DNA of 64,000 bases from Latrodectus hesperus (GCA_037975125.1 CM075862.1:59489279-59553278), one strand, 5' to 3'; shown: positions 49,290-64,000, counted from the first letter of the stretch. A program made the numbers and translations. Notes: generated by a model from the sequence alone, not told the origin.

Positions 49290-50085
49290 TTGTTTATTCT
49301 AGGAAAAACAGGAAAAAAAAACTATTTAACCACTAAATGATGGAAATTGCAAAAAATGGATTTTACATAATCCGGTGACCAAATTCACAGATAGATTTTG
49401 CTCTACACGTGTCTTCTTCTTTTATATTATGTGAATATTAAGAAAAACTAAATTACATAACTATTCCTGACAAATATCATATTCCTAGAGTAAATGATTT
49501 CAATCATATTTTAAAAAGGTATGTAAGCTTTTTTAAAATTTAATTTCTTAAAGTTTACTTTCAAAAATTCCAATTGTGAGCAAAAGAAGAAACCTAAAAC
49601 AGCAAAAATTTCCTCATTTGGCCTATTTGAATTCAAAGTTATGAGTTTCGGTTTTAGGAATGCACCGTACATCTTTCAAATATTTATTCAAATGATTTTT
49701 TCGAGACTGTATTTACATTTCTATTTTGAGATGTTGGGTTGTTTGCTTGAGAGGATAATAAGGAATCCATAGATATTTAGAACTGTGTTTGAGAGCCTGG
49801 AAAAATTTAATCTATGAATTATTTACTGTCTGCTAATTCTGCGAATACAAAGTCACTTTTAAATTATCTAGAACTTCTTGGATATCTCATTACTACTAAA
49901 TGCTCCCTTTAATGCTAAATAGTATTGAACATATTTTGAACTACCATTTAATTATTAGTAACCATCCATGAAAACTTTGTTCTTTCCTTTATAAAATAAT
50001 TTTTTCAATGTTTAACGAAAGCTACTCAAAATCAATCCATATTCCAGGGACATTTAAAAAGTGCTAAGAAGGAAGACAAATAAAA
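49290..50085 (+). pseudogene. Ty3/gypsy reverse transcriptase, heavily decayed
   Basis: Copies the element RNA into DNA in live relatives. Readable landmarks in order: MMEIAKNGFYIIR then PNSQ (49337 on), the fingers/palm motif TIPDKYHIPRVNDFNHILK (from about 49457), then FEFKVMSFGFRNAPYIFQ (49626-49679), which is the gypsy hallmark F-x-F-x-V-M-P-F-G-L-x-N-A-P, with Phe for Leu. The active-site YLDD/YVDD box has decayed to a FLF-stop-D-V stretch at about 49710-49735, and EDNKES follows. The C-terminal part includes LLGYLITTK (about 49875) and ATQNQSIFQGHLKSAKKEDK (50021-50080). Several in-frame stops and at least four frame changes exclude function. Confidence 0.85.
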
Positions 50086-50119
50086 AATTAACATAAAAAC
50101 ATTAATGTTTATTTAAGCA

Positions 50120-51130
50120 AGGCATTTATCTTAAAATTTAAAAGAGATTGTTTACACATATTGGAATTATTAATTTAAAGTTCTATTAATTAATGTAATA
50201 ATTAAAAATTTAAATCATCCTTGTCAATTTAAACTAATTATAAAGTGGATGTTTTGTCTTGTATTTTTTATATTGCTTTTCTTAATGTTCTATTTTTAAC
50301 GTGTTCAATATGACAAGGATGTCAAAATCTCATCATATAATTTTTTAAAATAACAATTAATTTTCATAATTTTGGAAAATTTTACAAAGGAAAAAATATA
50401 ATAAAAATTCCTTATTACTAGTAAAACTCATGAATTGATTTTTTCTCATGGCTGACCACACTCAAACATTCGATGACGAACTTCATCTTGTTTGATGCTT
50501 CTTGAAGAATGCAATTTGAAGAAATACATCAAATCCGTCGACAAGTCGGATTTATGAAGTTGTATCAATACGAAGTGACGTAGATAAAACGGTATCTGAC
50601 GTCATCAATATATTAAACCAATGAAAATTGTAATAAATTGGGACAGTCATGATTTCAACTAAAACGAAAGAAACCGTCAATTTATGTTGTTTGATGTTTC
50701 TAATATCAGATGGTGTAGCTAAGCTTAACGATCTCCATAAAACCAAGAATCATTAAAAAGTCTAGAAATAAAATAGGATTCTCCAAATCCTCGTTTACAA
50801 TAAAATTAAGACAGTTAAGAATATTTCTCGGGGAGACCTGATCAGCCTTGCACCAGTGACACTCCGGAAAGGCCGGATACGAATTTGGTTTCATAGCAAT
50901 GGGAAAGGAACAACTTCAATTGATCCAAGGACCCTGGACACCAAAGGGAGAAGTCTGACTTAGCTCCGAGACCCTGATGGCTTTAGCTGGGCATAATGGA
51001 GTGTCCTTCATGCCTAGGTTGGCCCAACAGGAGAATATGCTCTCGACGTACTTCGCCCATTCCGTCCAGGAACACCCTGTCGCCGCGATGAGGCAGCTAG
51101 CAGGACTTAGGAAGGGCCAATTTATGGTTA
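50120..51130 (-). mobile_element. Foreign insertion in gypsy pol carrying a non-LTR retrotransposon 3' end
   Basis: Gypsy pol coding is interrupted here. The block is more GC-rich than pol on both sides, especially at 50890-51130, where I can assign no protein. It includes the C-terminal fragment described separately at 50706-50894 on the minus strand. The sequence at 50430-50700 would be the 3' untranslated part. The exact insertion points and any target duplication are not resolved. Confidence 0.55.
50706..50894 (-). pseudogene. C-terminal zinc-knuckle fragment of a non-LTR ORF2
   Basis: The 62-codon minus-strand frame contains CHWCKADQVSPRNILNC, spaced exactly as in the element at 28385-30103 (C-x2-C-x8-H-x3-C) with the His replaced by Asn. 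It is then followed, as in that element, by a Leu/Phe-Asp-Phe-Leu segment (LFLDFLMILGF against LLVIDFLRVCN) and a hydrophobic end before the stop. This order and spacing show a common family. The start Met is probably not the real start but the first Met after a frame break. Upstream RNase H is not recognisable. Confidence 0.7.
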
Positions 51131-51184
51131 ATAAATGGTACTGTAGACACTAAATAAGCAATTTAAACTATGTAAACAAGACTC

Positions 51185-51450
51185 AGCTAATTCCTGCAAT
51201 TGATTATGGAATTAGTGGTACATATCAATAATTTGAGAATGGTAAAAAACTTTCAGCATTTTATTCTATGAAAATGAATGAGATACAAAAAACTTAAATA
51301 ACCTACGACCGCAAATTACTTACAATATAATTATCAATAAATTATTTCAAGCACTTGTTAGAAGGAAGGAATTTTAAACTTTATACTGATCAAAAGCTAA
51401 TAACTTTTGAGTTTCAGCTGAAAATTCCTTTCATTCCATCAACTTTACCA
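51185..51450 (+). pseudogene. Ty3/gypsy RNase H, decayed
   Basis: A single frame with three stops reads FENGKKLSAFYSMKMNE, then ITYDRKLL, YFKHLLEGRNFKLYTDQK and LITFEF. These are the RNase H landmarks of gypsy elements: F-Y-S-K-K-x-N-x-x-Q, the Y-D-R-E-L-L helix (the catalytic Glu is Lys here) and the Y-T-D-H-K-P-L strand. It follows reverse transcriptase sense after the inserted block and precedes the integrase. Confidence 0.88.
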
Positions 51451-51589
51451 ATTTCAATATATATTTCAGTTTTCAACTGATTTATGCCATATTAAATGCG
51501 AAGAAAATATGTTCATGAATATCAACTATCAAGAATAGTGTAAATATTTCACTAATTGATTGTTATAAAACTCCAATAAATCAAAAAAT

Positions 51590-52500
51590 TTAAAAATTTG
51601 AAAAATAACAATTACTTAAATTTCAAGCAATATAATTTACCTTCAGGTAAAAGTTTATGGTGTGATACGTCTATTTCAAATTTTAGACCATACATTTCCA
51701 AACAATTCAGAAAGTATCCCTGTTACATCAATTCATGATTTTACATATCCATATTAAATGCAGCAACTAAAGAAGTTACATCATATTTCATTGGTGCTTG
51801 CATAAAAAAGACACAAACATTTCCACATGATTGTATCAACGGATAAATGAATAAAATACCACAACATAAAAAATCTGAAATAAAAACATATTCACAGCTG
51901 GATTAAATATTTTTAATAGTTGACATTGATATTACGACAATTTCCCTTTTTAAACAATTTCATTTTCTGCTTAACATGTATAGACCGTTATATAACTGGG
52001 TAGAGGTAGCTCTTAAAATATTGAAGCTGAAAATATTTATAAAGCATTTTATGAATGATGGACCACACATTTTAGAATTCTATAGGAGATCATTACAGGA
52101 TGTGGAGTTCAAATTACATTAGAATTCTTTAAAACTTTTAAAAAATATGCGGAATGAGAAAACCGAACTACATGCTCTCTGAAACAACAAGGAACCCATA
52201 TATTTTTTGGAAGCTCCAAACTACCCCAGGAACATTTATTCAAAAATTACAAAATAAATGTCATCTTTAAGAGCATGTGAAACCAAACAAATTTTGACAA
52301 GTTTTCATTCACGTAGACTTAATGTTTGCGTTCACAATTTTTCTTCGAATAGACCAAATTAATAGAGTCCTGGAATCAAGTTATCCAGATTCTCACAAAG
52401 TAATATGGATAAAAAACTAATTAATATTTTACTCTCCAAATTAGAAGAAAAGAATTATGTATTTCCATAAGTAGAGCCAATTCAGAAAACATTCTCTCCA
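51590..52500 (+). pseudogene. Ty3/gypsy integrase, decayed
   Basis: Integrase joins element DNA to the host chromosome. N-terminal landmarks read LNFKQYNLPSGKSLWCDTS, RPYISKQFRK and TSYFIGACIKK (51612-51830), the last near the degraded His-His-Cys-Cys zinc finger (DCIN). The catalytic core opens with VDIDITTIS (about 51919) and a YNWVEVA stretch that corresponds to the usual W-P-E segment. A GVQITLEFFK patch follows (about 52098-52130). The C-terminal part has HVKPNKF, VFIHVDLMFAFTIFLRIDQI and LESSYPDSHKVI (52275-52420), the typical gypsy integrase tail. At least three frame changes and several stops occur. Confidence 0.83.
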
Positions 52501-52520
52501 ACAGTTACCAGAATACGGAA

Positions 52521-54121
52521 AAATTTGTAAACAAGTGAAAAGCTTCCAATACAAAAAAGTTCTTCAAAATTATTTTCCTTTAAAAATGATGAACAAATTA
52601 AATTTGGTTAACATAATGTGAAAAGGATTGTTAAAAAATTGTTAATTGGAAGATTCTGTGAAAATAATATATATTTAAATGTGTATATTCTATTATTTGT
52701 AAGATTTATAACTTTTTGTGAGATATTATTTTTGTAATTATTTTAAATATTCCATCAATTCTAGCGTAATTTAGTTAATGAAACTGTAGAAATGTGTCAA
52801 TGCAATACGTGAAATATTTCATTAAAGTTTAAAAGATTAAGACAAATTATTTAGATTAAATTTTAAAAATTGTTAACGTTTAAAATTGAAATAATTTAAT
52901 TGTTGATATAATAAGTAATATATTAAAAACATACTCAGTTTTGTTCATTTTTTTACTGATTTGTCTCCTTTTATGCATAATGCATTTAAACATAATGAAA
53001 ATTTTTGTTTAGGAACAATGAGTTTGTCTGTTTGACATAAAATAATTTCCAAATTTTCTCGGAATTTTACAAATTCCTGTTCATTCTGCAAATGTTTGAA
53101 TTCTGAAACATTATTATATTAAATAAAATTTTACACTTAAAATTTAGCAAAAACTGATTATAGAATTAAGAGTTGAATACTGTTCTTTTCTTATTAAATA
53201 ACGGAATATATAAATGACGCTTTTTGTTTATTTAATGTAAATTCTAATAAATGAATCTTTTTATTGTATCACAATTGACAAACGAATTATTACTATAAAG
53301 CAGGTAGCAATACCAGCATCAAATTCTTAATCAACATTGGAGATTTAAATTTTGGTTATTTTTATACAGATAAAAATAACATCATTTATTGAATCATTTC
53401 GAATCATATTGAATTTATAGAATCATTAAATTGCTTAAGTGTGACTGCAATGTTGTAAATTGATAAATCAGATATCGATATTTTAGCGCTTATTTGCTTG
53501 CAGTTATTTACATTGCTTGCATTTTGATTCGAAGTATTAAAACTAGCGTATAGTGAGATAAGATTTTTAAATCTTTGCTTATATAAGTCTTTGTCTTCCA
53601 TGTACTCGCAAGAAGATATTGTAATTCCGTGCATGATGCTTTCTTTACCTGAACATTAAATGCAAGGAGAAAAACGTTTGCAAGGGATGGAATTTTAAGT
53701 GATCTGAATGTGTTTTAAACGAAATGGAAATAAAACTCACATATTGATGACACAGTAACATAGTGTAAATGACTGATTTTAGGTAAAACATAAATTTTGT
53801 TATAACAATTTTAGTGGTGCGAATTTGTAAGTAAAATTTATAGCGTGTGAGACAAGCCCTCACTAAACCATGAGTTTGACAGAAAATGCATTAAAAAATA
53901 TTCTTTAATTAAGCCTGTTTTGATCAAGTTAAATTTATAACACTTTTACTTGTGTTTTCTCAAATTTCTCTATTCTTCCAATAAAAATAATATATACACA
54001 TAAATAAAATTGATTTGATAAGAAATTCACGATACATTTTTCCTTAAATTTTAGTCGCATTTCACAGCAACTATTAGTAAAAACGAGATTTATTAACTTT
54101 TTCAGACTGTGCTGCAAAATT
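52521..54121. other. AT-rich non-coding DNA
   Basis: Any 3' LTR of the gypsy copy should lie here, but I can pair it with nothing upstream. Short minus-strand frames at 53404-53634, 53645-53863 and 53935-54117 have no recognisable domain. Confidence 0.45.
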
Positions 54122-54313
54122 TTGATTTGGTTTGGTTTGTTTGTCGCTCAACGGTCATTTTCTGCACACAAGGGCTAATTAGACCGGGACTTACGGCTTA
54201 AAGTGGATTCCGAACCACTACAAACATCCATGCCCAAGGTGGGATTCGAACCCACGAACTGTTGAACCGAAGGCAAGAGCGCTAACCATTCGGCTGCCAG
54301 CTCGGCTTGATTT
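54122..54313 (-). mobile_element. tRNA-derived SINE, family B, with likely target duplication
   Basis: Minus-strand head at about 54306-54230: A box TGGTTAGCGCTC and a perfect B box GGGTTCGAATCCC at tRNA-like spacing, with a partly foldable tRNA-like arm (GTGGGTTCGAATCCCAC). A body of about 100 bp ends in a (CAAAC)n-type tail. TTGATTT on the plus strand at 54122-54128 and again at 54307-54313 is a probable seven-base target duplication. Head and tail differ from the family A copies, so it is a separate family. Confidence 0.85.
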
Positions 54314-57300
54314 AGCTAAGAAAAGTTACCACAATAAAGGAATAAAAATTATGTTCATAATTAAGCAACTGATCAACGCTTCAACTATTGCAAGCTTAAT
54401 TTCGTATACAAAATTAATTTGGTTATATTTTTGTGCTGTGATTTGATGTCAGATTTTAAACAACTATTTATACAGAATTTTGCAGTAAAAAGAAACTTTA
54501 ACAAAAGATACTTCAAATAATATTTAAATTTACATAAATTAAAATAAATGTGCAGAAAATAAAATATAATTCAAATTTTATGCATGCATTATTCATGAAC
54601 TTCATTAGCATATTGGATCTTATCGATAAGCTAGCTTAATAGTAGTTGCTAGGACTTGCGTTCAAAAAGTTAACTTTAGAAATGAATTTCATTTTCAAAT
54701 AAATTTCCGAATTAAAAATGGAATTAAAAACCATTAAGGAATTTAGAAACCAAAGGAAAAGGAAAAATCAACTATTTGACATAAAAAAAAAATTTCCATG
54801 CCCTTAAAAAAAAGAGTTTTGTTCCAGTTTCTGTGCACATATAGTGTTTAGTTAGGACTTAGCAAAAAGTAAATTACTTAAGATAAAACATTGTGATTAG
54901 AAATATTCTTAAGTAATCAAAAGTTAATGAACAAATACTTTCACTTTGGAAATTATGTTTCTGAAGTGTTGAACATTTCATAACAAAGTTTGAAAAATGA
55001 AGAATGGGAAAATTAGAGATTTGTAAATGTAATTTCTCATCTCTAAGTCATAAAGAAAATTTATAAGCCAAAATTTGAGAGAGTATCTCTGGATTATTCA
55101 AATATTGTAAATTTATATAAATTATAATTTTTTAAAGAAAATTATACTTTATTTTATTAATTCTTTATAAATTTAATATTTTTAAAGAAAATTATAAATT
55201 TATAAAGAATTCATAACTGCAACTTGAAATTTGAAATCAAAGTTAATAAAATCAGATAAATATGGTTAACTTTTAGAAGGATTGCTTAGTAAGCCAATTT
55301 ATCAAAAATATTTGAAACTGACATGGTCAATTTGAATATTTTACATAAAAACAGATAATACTTTTACAAAGTAAGTTTGGTTAGCACAGTTACTTATCGA
55401 ATTTGAAAGTATAGATTTTACTGATACAAACATTTAACATTGAATTAAGCATGTTATCCTCAAATGACTTAAGAAAGTATACAATTTGTAATTTTTAAAT
55501 ACTTTTTTTCACTTTTAAAGATAAAATAATTAAATTCTCTGTTGTGGCAGTTATTAACAATATTAACAATTGCTGTAACTAAGAAGCTATTTCTTTAGTA
55601 AGACGTAATCATCAAATCAAGTAAGGATACAATAAATTTAGTGGTAATACAATAATTTTACATAAAATGTTATGAAACTGAAAGCCTAGTAAATTAATGA
55701 AAGAGCGTAATCAAGCTATTAAATATACAAATATAATTGTAATGTTGCGTATGTGCTAGGATGTTGATTCTTTTATGATTAATATAATATATTGAAATAC
55801 TTAAGGAAAATATTCGCATTGGGCTCCAAAAGGTAGTTGTAAAATGTTCCTGAGTTAATGTAACATTTGCGGTTTTGTTCCATCACCATTTCATTCCGTT
55901 CATATCCGGATATAATAAACTAAAATTTATGGTAAGTGGTACTTTTTGCCAGTTATATGGTATTTTTTTGATAAATTGATCTCATATCTCGTATTGCAAC
56001 AGATAGTTCGCTGCTTGCTTTAATATCTTTGGTCGAATGTTTATTTTTCAGAACATTCACTCCTGGATTTTATTTCTTTGGCTTATCATTCTTTTTAATT
56101 TAGATTACGTATTAGGAAGTAATGTTATTTTCATACTTTCCATGTGAAAATACTGAGTTTATATATCTATTGAAAAGTATGAGTGATGATTCATATTATG
56201 AACACAATCTACACCAAACAAATCTAAATTTATCATTGAACTTTACAATAAATTCACTATTGGATATCGTTAATATTGTGATTTCCAAATATCATTAGTT
56301 ATTAATAAAAAACTACAAGTACTTATAATTATGACATTTATTTTATAAAAGCGAGGTTCTTAATCATTGTAAATAGAAAAATGCTTTAAGACGAGAAGGA
56401 CTTATATATGTTTAAATACAAATTATAATGAAAGGTATTAATATTTAAAATAATTTTATAATCATATGAGGTAAAATTTAAGATGAATCAATGTTTTGAA
56501 GATCAAATTTGCTGGTTGAAACAAACATTAAAATACTTTGTTCAAACAGTCTTGAATAATTTATTTCTATGAAGTGATTACACTCATTTTTAAATTTCTA
56601 GTTTTGTAGTTTTAAAGAAAACCAATGTAGTGTGTGATTGTATAGAATATTTCTGATTGTGTGGAATAACTATACATGTAGTATTTAATATAATTTAAAA
56701 TAATATTTAACGACACTCCTTGTTTGCTTATGTATGTTCCTAGTTTACGCACTTGATTTACGAACTTGAGGGAGAATTTCATCTGATAAAATGTGTAACT
56801 AAATATGCATAAAACATGTTTTATTGTGCTGTTTTTTATTTGAAACTTTATCATGCTATTTTAATGGGTGTTAGGAATGTTGATTGTTTAATCTTGGGAA
56901 AGTTAACAGCCATAAATCTGAATGAGGTATTTCTTTTTAAAATGTATGTGTATCGCATAAGAGAAATATGCTTTAACGACAAATTCTGGAGGGTAGTTTG
57001 GTCTCTTGGAAAGCAGTAAATTTAATTTTGGTTTATTCGGAATGTCGTCTTCATGTGGAAATGGGGATTTAGATTTTAGCTTAAACACTAGCTAAAAAGA
57101 AGCAATATTTATCAATTAACATTTTGTCTCTAACAAGAATAGTGTTGCTTCCTTTTTGTACTCACACACAGATATTATACTACTAATCGTGTATTTTAAA
57201 ACATTAATGAATATTCTGTGAATAAAGAGATCATTTTATAAAATAGAAATTCTGTATTAGTGTAAATTTGCTAGACATATGTACATATGTGCTTGCTTTT

Positions 57301-57554
57301 TTATCTTATATCAGATATTCTTTAAAAATACAAATTATTACTTTTCCCAGGATAATACACACAATATAAACAAAAGCTTAAATAACAAAAGAAGTGTGAA
57401 TGACATAAATAAAAAAATATTCATTTAAAATTTATAACTTATGAATTCCTTCGGCTCCTGTTTAGTTGCGAAATTAAATTAGTAATAAAATATAAGCTGA
57501 TTTCCTGTTTGAATTTGTTACGTGGTGCATAAATTAAATGTGAAATATACACAT
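54314..57554. other. AT-rich non-coding DNA
   Basis: Overlapping opposite-strand frames at 56816-57019 (+) and 56903-57088 (-) have less biased residue use than most but no domain I can name. Nothing else is seen. Confidence 0.45.
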
Positions 57555-58370
57555 ATCTTTTGTGAATGAAAGCGTCTACAAAACAATAATGTATGCATTG
57601 AATGATATATTTTTTTATAATTTGATTTGATAAAAAATAAAATTAATGAGTCTCAAAACTATTTCTCATTTAAAAGTAAATTTATGATACTATATGCTTA
57701 GTTAGTAAAAACCATAAAATAGTATCCAAACTATTATAATTTTTAAAATTTTAACGCAATATGTAAAATATAATTGTACATTGAACAAAAAATTATTTTG
57801 TTGAAATATTGTCTAAAAAAAGAATTAAACTGTTTAATAAATCTATTGAAAATTTAAAAAAAATTATAAAATGACACAGTAAATATATAATTTCATAACA
57901 TTTTTGATAAATTCATTTACATTACAAATATTGACTATAATTATAAAGAAAAAGTCCTTGAAAAAGATGTGCGACTGACATTCTGTTTTTAAACACTATT
58001 TTGACATTAATTATGAGATTTATTTACAAAAGCGGGAAAAACAAACATAATTAGACATTAAATATAATAAATATGCTGTAGAAATAGCAGGGAAAATATT
58101 ATCTTTATAAATATTTCAGGACTTAAATGAAAATATCCAAGATAATAATGACTACAAAGCAGCATTGTCTCTTCTTTTTCTCTTTTGTTATTGGGAAATT
58201 ATTTTATTAGTTTTTTTCGCTAAATTCTTGACTTGTTCTTAAATTTGTTTTAGGAAAAGTAATGAAAAGATCCCGTCAAGCGGTAGCGATGCTTAATTAG
58301 ACGTCTGGAACCCTCACAAAAGCTGTATTGATATCTTTCAGTTGATAATCTTTTGTGAATGAAAGCGTCT
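57555..58370. repeat. 23-bp exact direct repeat, 793 bp apart
   Basis: The 23 bases beginning ATCTTTTGTGAATGAAAGCG occur at 57555-57577 and 58348-58370 with no mismatch. The surroundings of the two copies are not alike. Confidence 0.92.
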
Positions 58371-58565
58371 GCTCCATCGATTTCTCCGTTCTTACAACTA
58401 TTGTTCTTAAATTTTTTCTATCCTTGCATAACTTTGAACAGAAAAATGCTTTACAGGAAGGAAAAAGTGTTTTTTATGTGTGAAGATTCTGGCTGAAAAG
58501 AATTCTGCTGGATTGCTATAAAATCTGTTTTCCTGAGTAATTAAACCCAACTATGCTCTGACTGA
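58250..58565. promoter_or_regulatory. Compositional island, possible cis-regulatory DNA
   Basis: Less A/T-rich than its flanks, with GATCCCGTCAAGCGGTAGCG, a CTTAATTAGACG homeodomain-type word and CATCGATTTC. It contains the second copy of the 23-bp repeat. No coding frame. Function is guesswork. Confidence 0.2.
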
Positions 58566-59539
58566 TCATGATTAATGGTTTGAAGGAATGAAAGTATTAA
58601 AAATAAATCCCTATTCCTTAATGTTTATCAAAAATCCGCGTTTTTATTATTATTGTGTAATTTGTAATTTGTACTATTAAAAATAATCTATGACTGAAAA
58701 TTTATGATACGAAGCATGTGTTGTATGTCTGATTATAATTTTTCACTAAATATATGTTGTCCAATAGTTTTATATTAGATTGATTATTTTTTGAAGAATT
58801 AATACAAAGAACCAATTGTAGAATGGGCTAAATTTGGAAATATATTTTTAAAAATATTTGTTTTTCTATAGAATTTTCTAGAAAGCTATTGAAATTCACA
58901 ACTAAACTTCTCACAATTTGGAATGAGTAAACTATTAATAAGACATCCGAGAAAAGGATATTTGAATTAAATAGTATATAAAATTCTGTAAAGTTAAAGA
59001 TATTATCTCACAGAAAAACATGAATCTTAATTATATAGAATATTAAAAAATACGCATAACATTATCAATAACTTTCTGTATTTCTTAGTTGGGCCTATGG
59101 AATATTATTATGAACTCCTAGTTTCAGCTGCTAAATTTAAAGATTGTTCATAATTCATACCAAAGAAAAGTTTAAAGATATAGTACATAAAAATTCTTTT
59201 TCCCATTGTTCTGTTCACAAATTAATAAGCAATTGCAAATATTTTCACGGAAGGACTTTGATTTATTATTCTTATTATTCTATTTACACAACAGAAATTT
59301 ATAACTAAAATTATAATTAGGAATCATATATGATTTCCATTAATTTGGTTTTTTATTAACTGTAATAAAAGAGAAATATTTTCAACGATAATTATATGCG
59401 AAGAGTAATTTTTAAATGTATTTAAAAGAAAGAAATATCTTTAGAGTGATCATATTTCTTCATGTTGTTTCAGAGAAATGCGTTAAGTATTTTAAATCTT
59501 TAACGTTATCGATTAAAATATTTAAAAAATTTAAATCAA
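58566..59539. other. AT-rich non-coding DNA
   Basis: No feature recognised. Confidence 0.5.
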
Positions 59540-59845
59540 TGGTTCGATGAACGACGAACAAGGACAATGGAATGAAACGCCGTTGTTATTACTGAAGAAT
59601 GACGCTTCTACCTGCAAAACTGCGATACTCGAATCTTTTGACAGTTTTTCATGAAATTGCTGAAATGATTGCATTATCCATTATTGTAGTGGTCCTGTAC
59701 ATAGAGTCAAGGATTGAGATGGTGTTGTATTTCGGGTCTGACGTCATTTTATACTTACAGCGATTTCTATCTTCGGCATTCCAACAGGATAATATACACG
59801 CTTACAAACATAGCATAAAAAGTTTTTTTTTAAAAATTATAAGAT
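59540..59845 (+). pseudogene. Ancient Tc1-like transposase remnant
   Basis: On the plus strand WFDERRTRTME, stop, NAVVITEE, stop, RFYLQNCDTRI (59540-59630) matches the stretch around the first catalytic Asp of Tc1 transposases (W-x-x-V-x-F-T-D-E-S-R-F-x-L-Q). Asp is now Glu, and the Trp and Ser codons have become TGA. After a frame change, SIIVVVLYIESRIEMVL and DVILYLQRFLSSAFQQDN (59665-59796) follow in the expected order up to the second catalytic Asp. The DD34E Glu and the terminal repeats are not seen. It is more worn than the element at 47024-48429 and is not a copy of it at close range. The 82-codon open frame at 59599-59847 is the second half of this remnant. Confidence 0.72.
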
Positions 59846-59991
59846 AGTGTTTCTTCCTTATCCTTTTTATCTTTCAATCTATCATCAATCTGAAATGTTT
59901 GGTCTATAATTAAACAACAGAGGTTCCTAAATGAAACACCTGCAGCTTCAAGAAGTTATCTTTTGCAATTTTTGGAACAAACATGCATTAT

Positions 59992-60058
59992 TATACCGAA
60001 GCTTATATATAAAATATACCGAAGCTTATACCAAAATATACCGAAGCTTATTTAATTC
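59992..60058. repeat. Short minisatellite, three units of 22-23 bp
   Basis: TATACCGAAGCTTATA recurs at 59992, 60015 and 60037 with slightly different A/T-rich linkers. Confidence 0.9.
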
Positions 60059-60105
60059 TATGATAAGGCGTGCATTTAGATTACACACAAACACATATAT
60101 ATATT

Positions 60106-60240
<135 letters not shown>

Positions 60241-60360
60241 TTTGTGTATGTCACCTACATTTTGAGATTAGAAAAAAAATAAAAAAAATAACCAAACAAT
60301 ATTCATTATATTTGCATAAATATGTATTTAAACATACACATATTTTCTTTATTTTTCAAT

Positions 60361-64000
<3,640 letters not shown>

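Larger units (their letters stand above)
49290..52520 (+). mobile_element. Ancient Ty3/gypsy LTR retrotransposon, pol region
   Basis: A pol-like order of reverse transcriptase, RNase H and integrase can be followed on the plus strand through many stops and frame changes, with a foreign block of about 1 kb (50120-51130) between reverse transcriptase and RNase H. The domains are in the order typical of Ty3/gypsy (integrase last) and not Ty1/copia. No LTRs, primer-binding site or polypurine tract could be identified, so the outer borders are unknown. A/T content is nearly that of the host, so the copy has drifted for a long time. Confidence 0.85.

Noticed and set aside
54230..54306. Functional tRNA gene
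   Set aside because: Both pol III boxes are present, but the sequence continues into a SINE body with a tail and target duplication.
56816..57088. Gene on either strand
   Set aside because: Overlapping opposite frames with no recognisable domain. At most one could be real and neither has support.

Overview
This is a eukaryotic, extremely AT-rich, gene-poor stretch with no convincing host gene. The DNA is full of A/T homopolymers, very long (TA)n microsatellites and decayed transposons of typical metazoan types: Ty3/gypsy, RNase H-bearing non-LTR retrotransposons, Tc1, mariner and tRNA-derived SINEs. An arthropod genome fits best and I suspect a spider. That is an inference from the style of the repeats, not proof. 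Almost all short open reading frames are chance frames in A/T sequence or translations of (TA)n.

Layout. 1-3100: a (TA)n tract, then minus-strand debris of a non-LTR retrotransposon with one reverse transcriptase patch (about 2290-2575) and two successive RNase H patches (about 1551-1812 and 1306-1536). 4071-4348 and 23175-23452: two copies of one tRNA-derived SINE with an (AAC)n tail. 4350-28380: mostly AT-rich non-coding DNA with several (TA)n tracts (the largest about 363 bp at 18983-19345), a weak tRNA-like SINE remnant near 15990-16075, and a few islands of more complex sequence that could be regulatory. 28385-30103: a 5'-truncated non-LTR retrotransposon with the end of its reverse transcriptase, a complete RNase H catalytic set and a C-terminal zinc-knuckle-like motif, broken by frameshifts. 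30104-46366: AT-rich DNA with minisatellites, a hairpin and one weak exon candidate on the minus strand at 45171-45329.

46367-52520 is the densest part, a transposon graveyard: a mariner transposase C-terminal half (minus), a palindrome that looks like two mariner ends head to head, a (TA)n tract, a complete but dead Tc1 element with matching terminal inverted repeats and TA target duplications (47024-48429), and a heavily mutated Ty3/gypsy pol (reverse transcriptase, RNase H, integrase) interrupted by about 1 kb that carries the 3' end of a relative of the 28385-30103 element. 54122-54313 is a second type of tRNA-derived SINE with a likely target duplication. 59540-59845 is an old Tc1-like transposase remnant, followed by (TA)n/(GT)n tracts. 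The rest to 64000 is plain AT-rich DNA.

The mobile elements are unrelated parasites of different ages, not a cooperating gene set. I found no evidence of a new enzymatic or defence system. The most useful observations are the recovery of several elements from scrambled frames, their nesting, the head-to-head mariner ends, the size and number of (TA)n tracts, and a few islands that might be conserved regulatory DNA.
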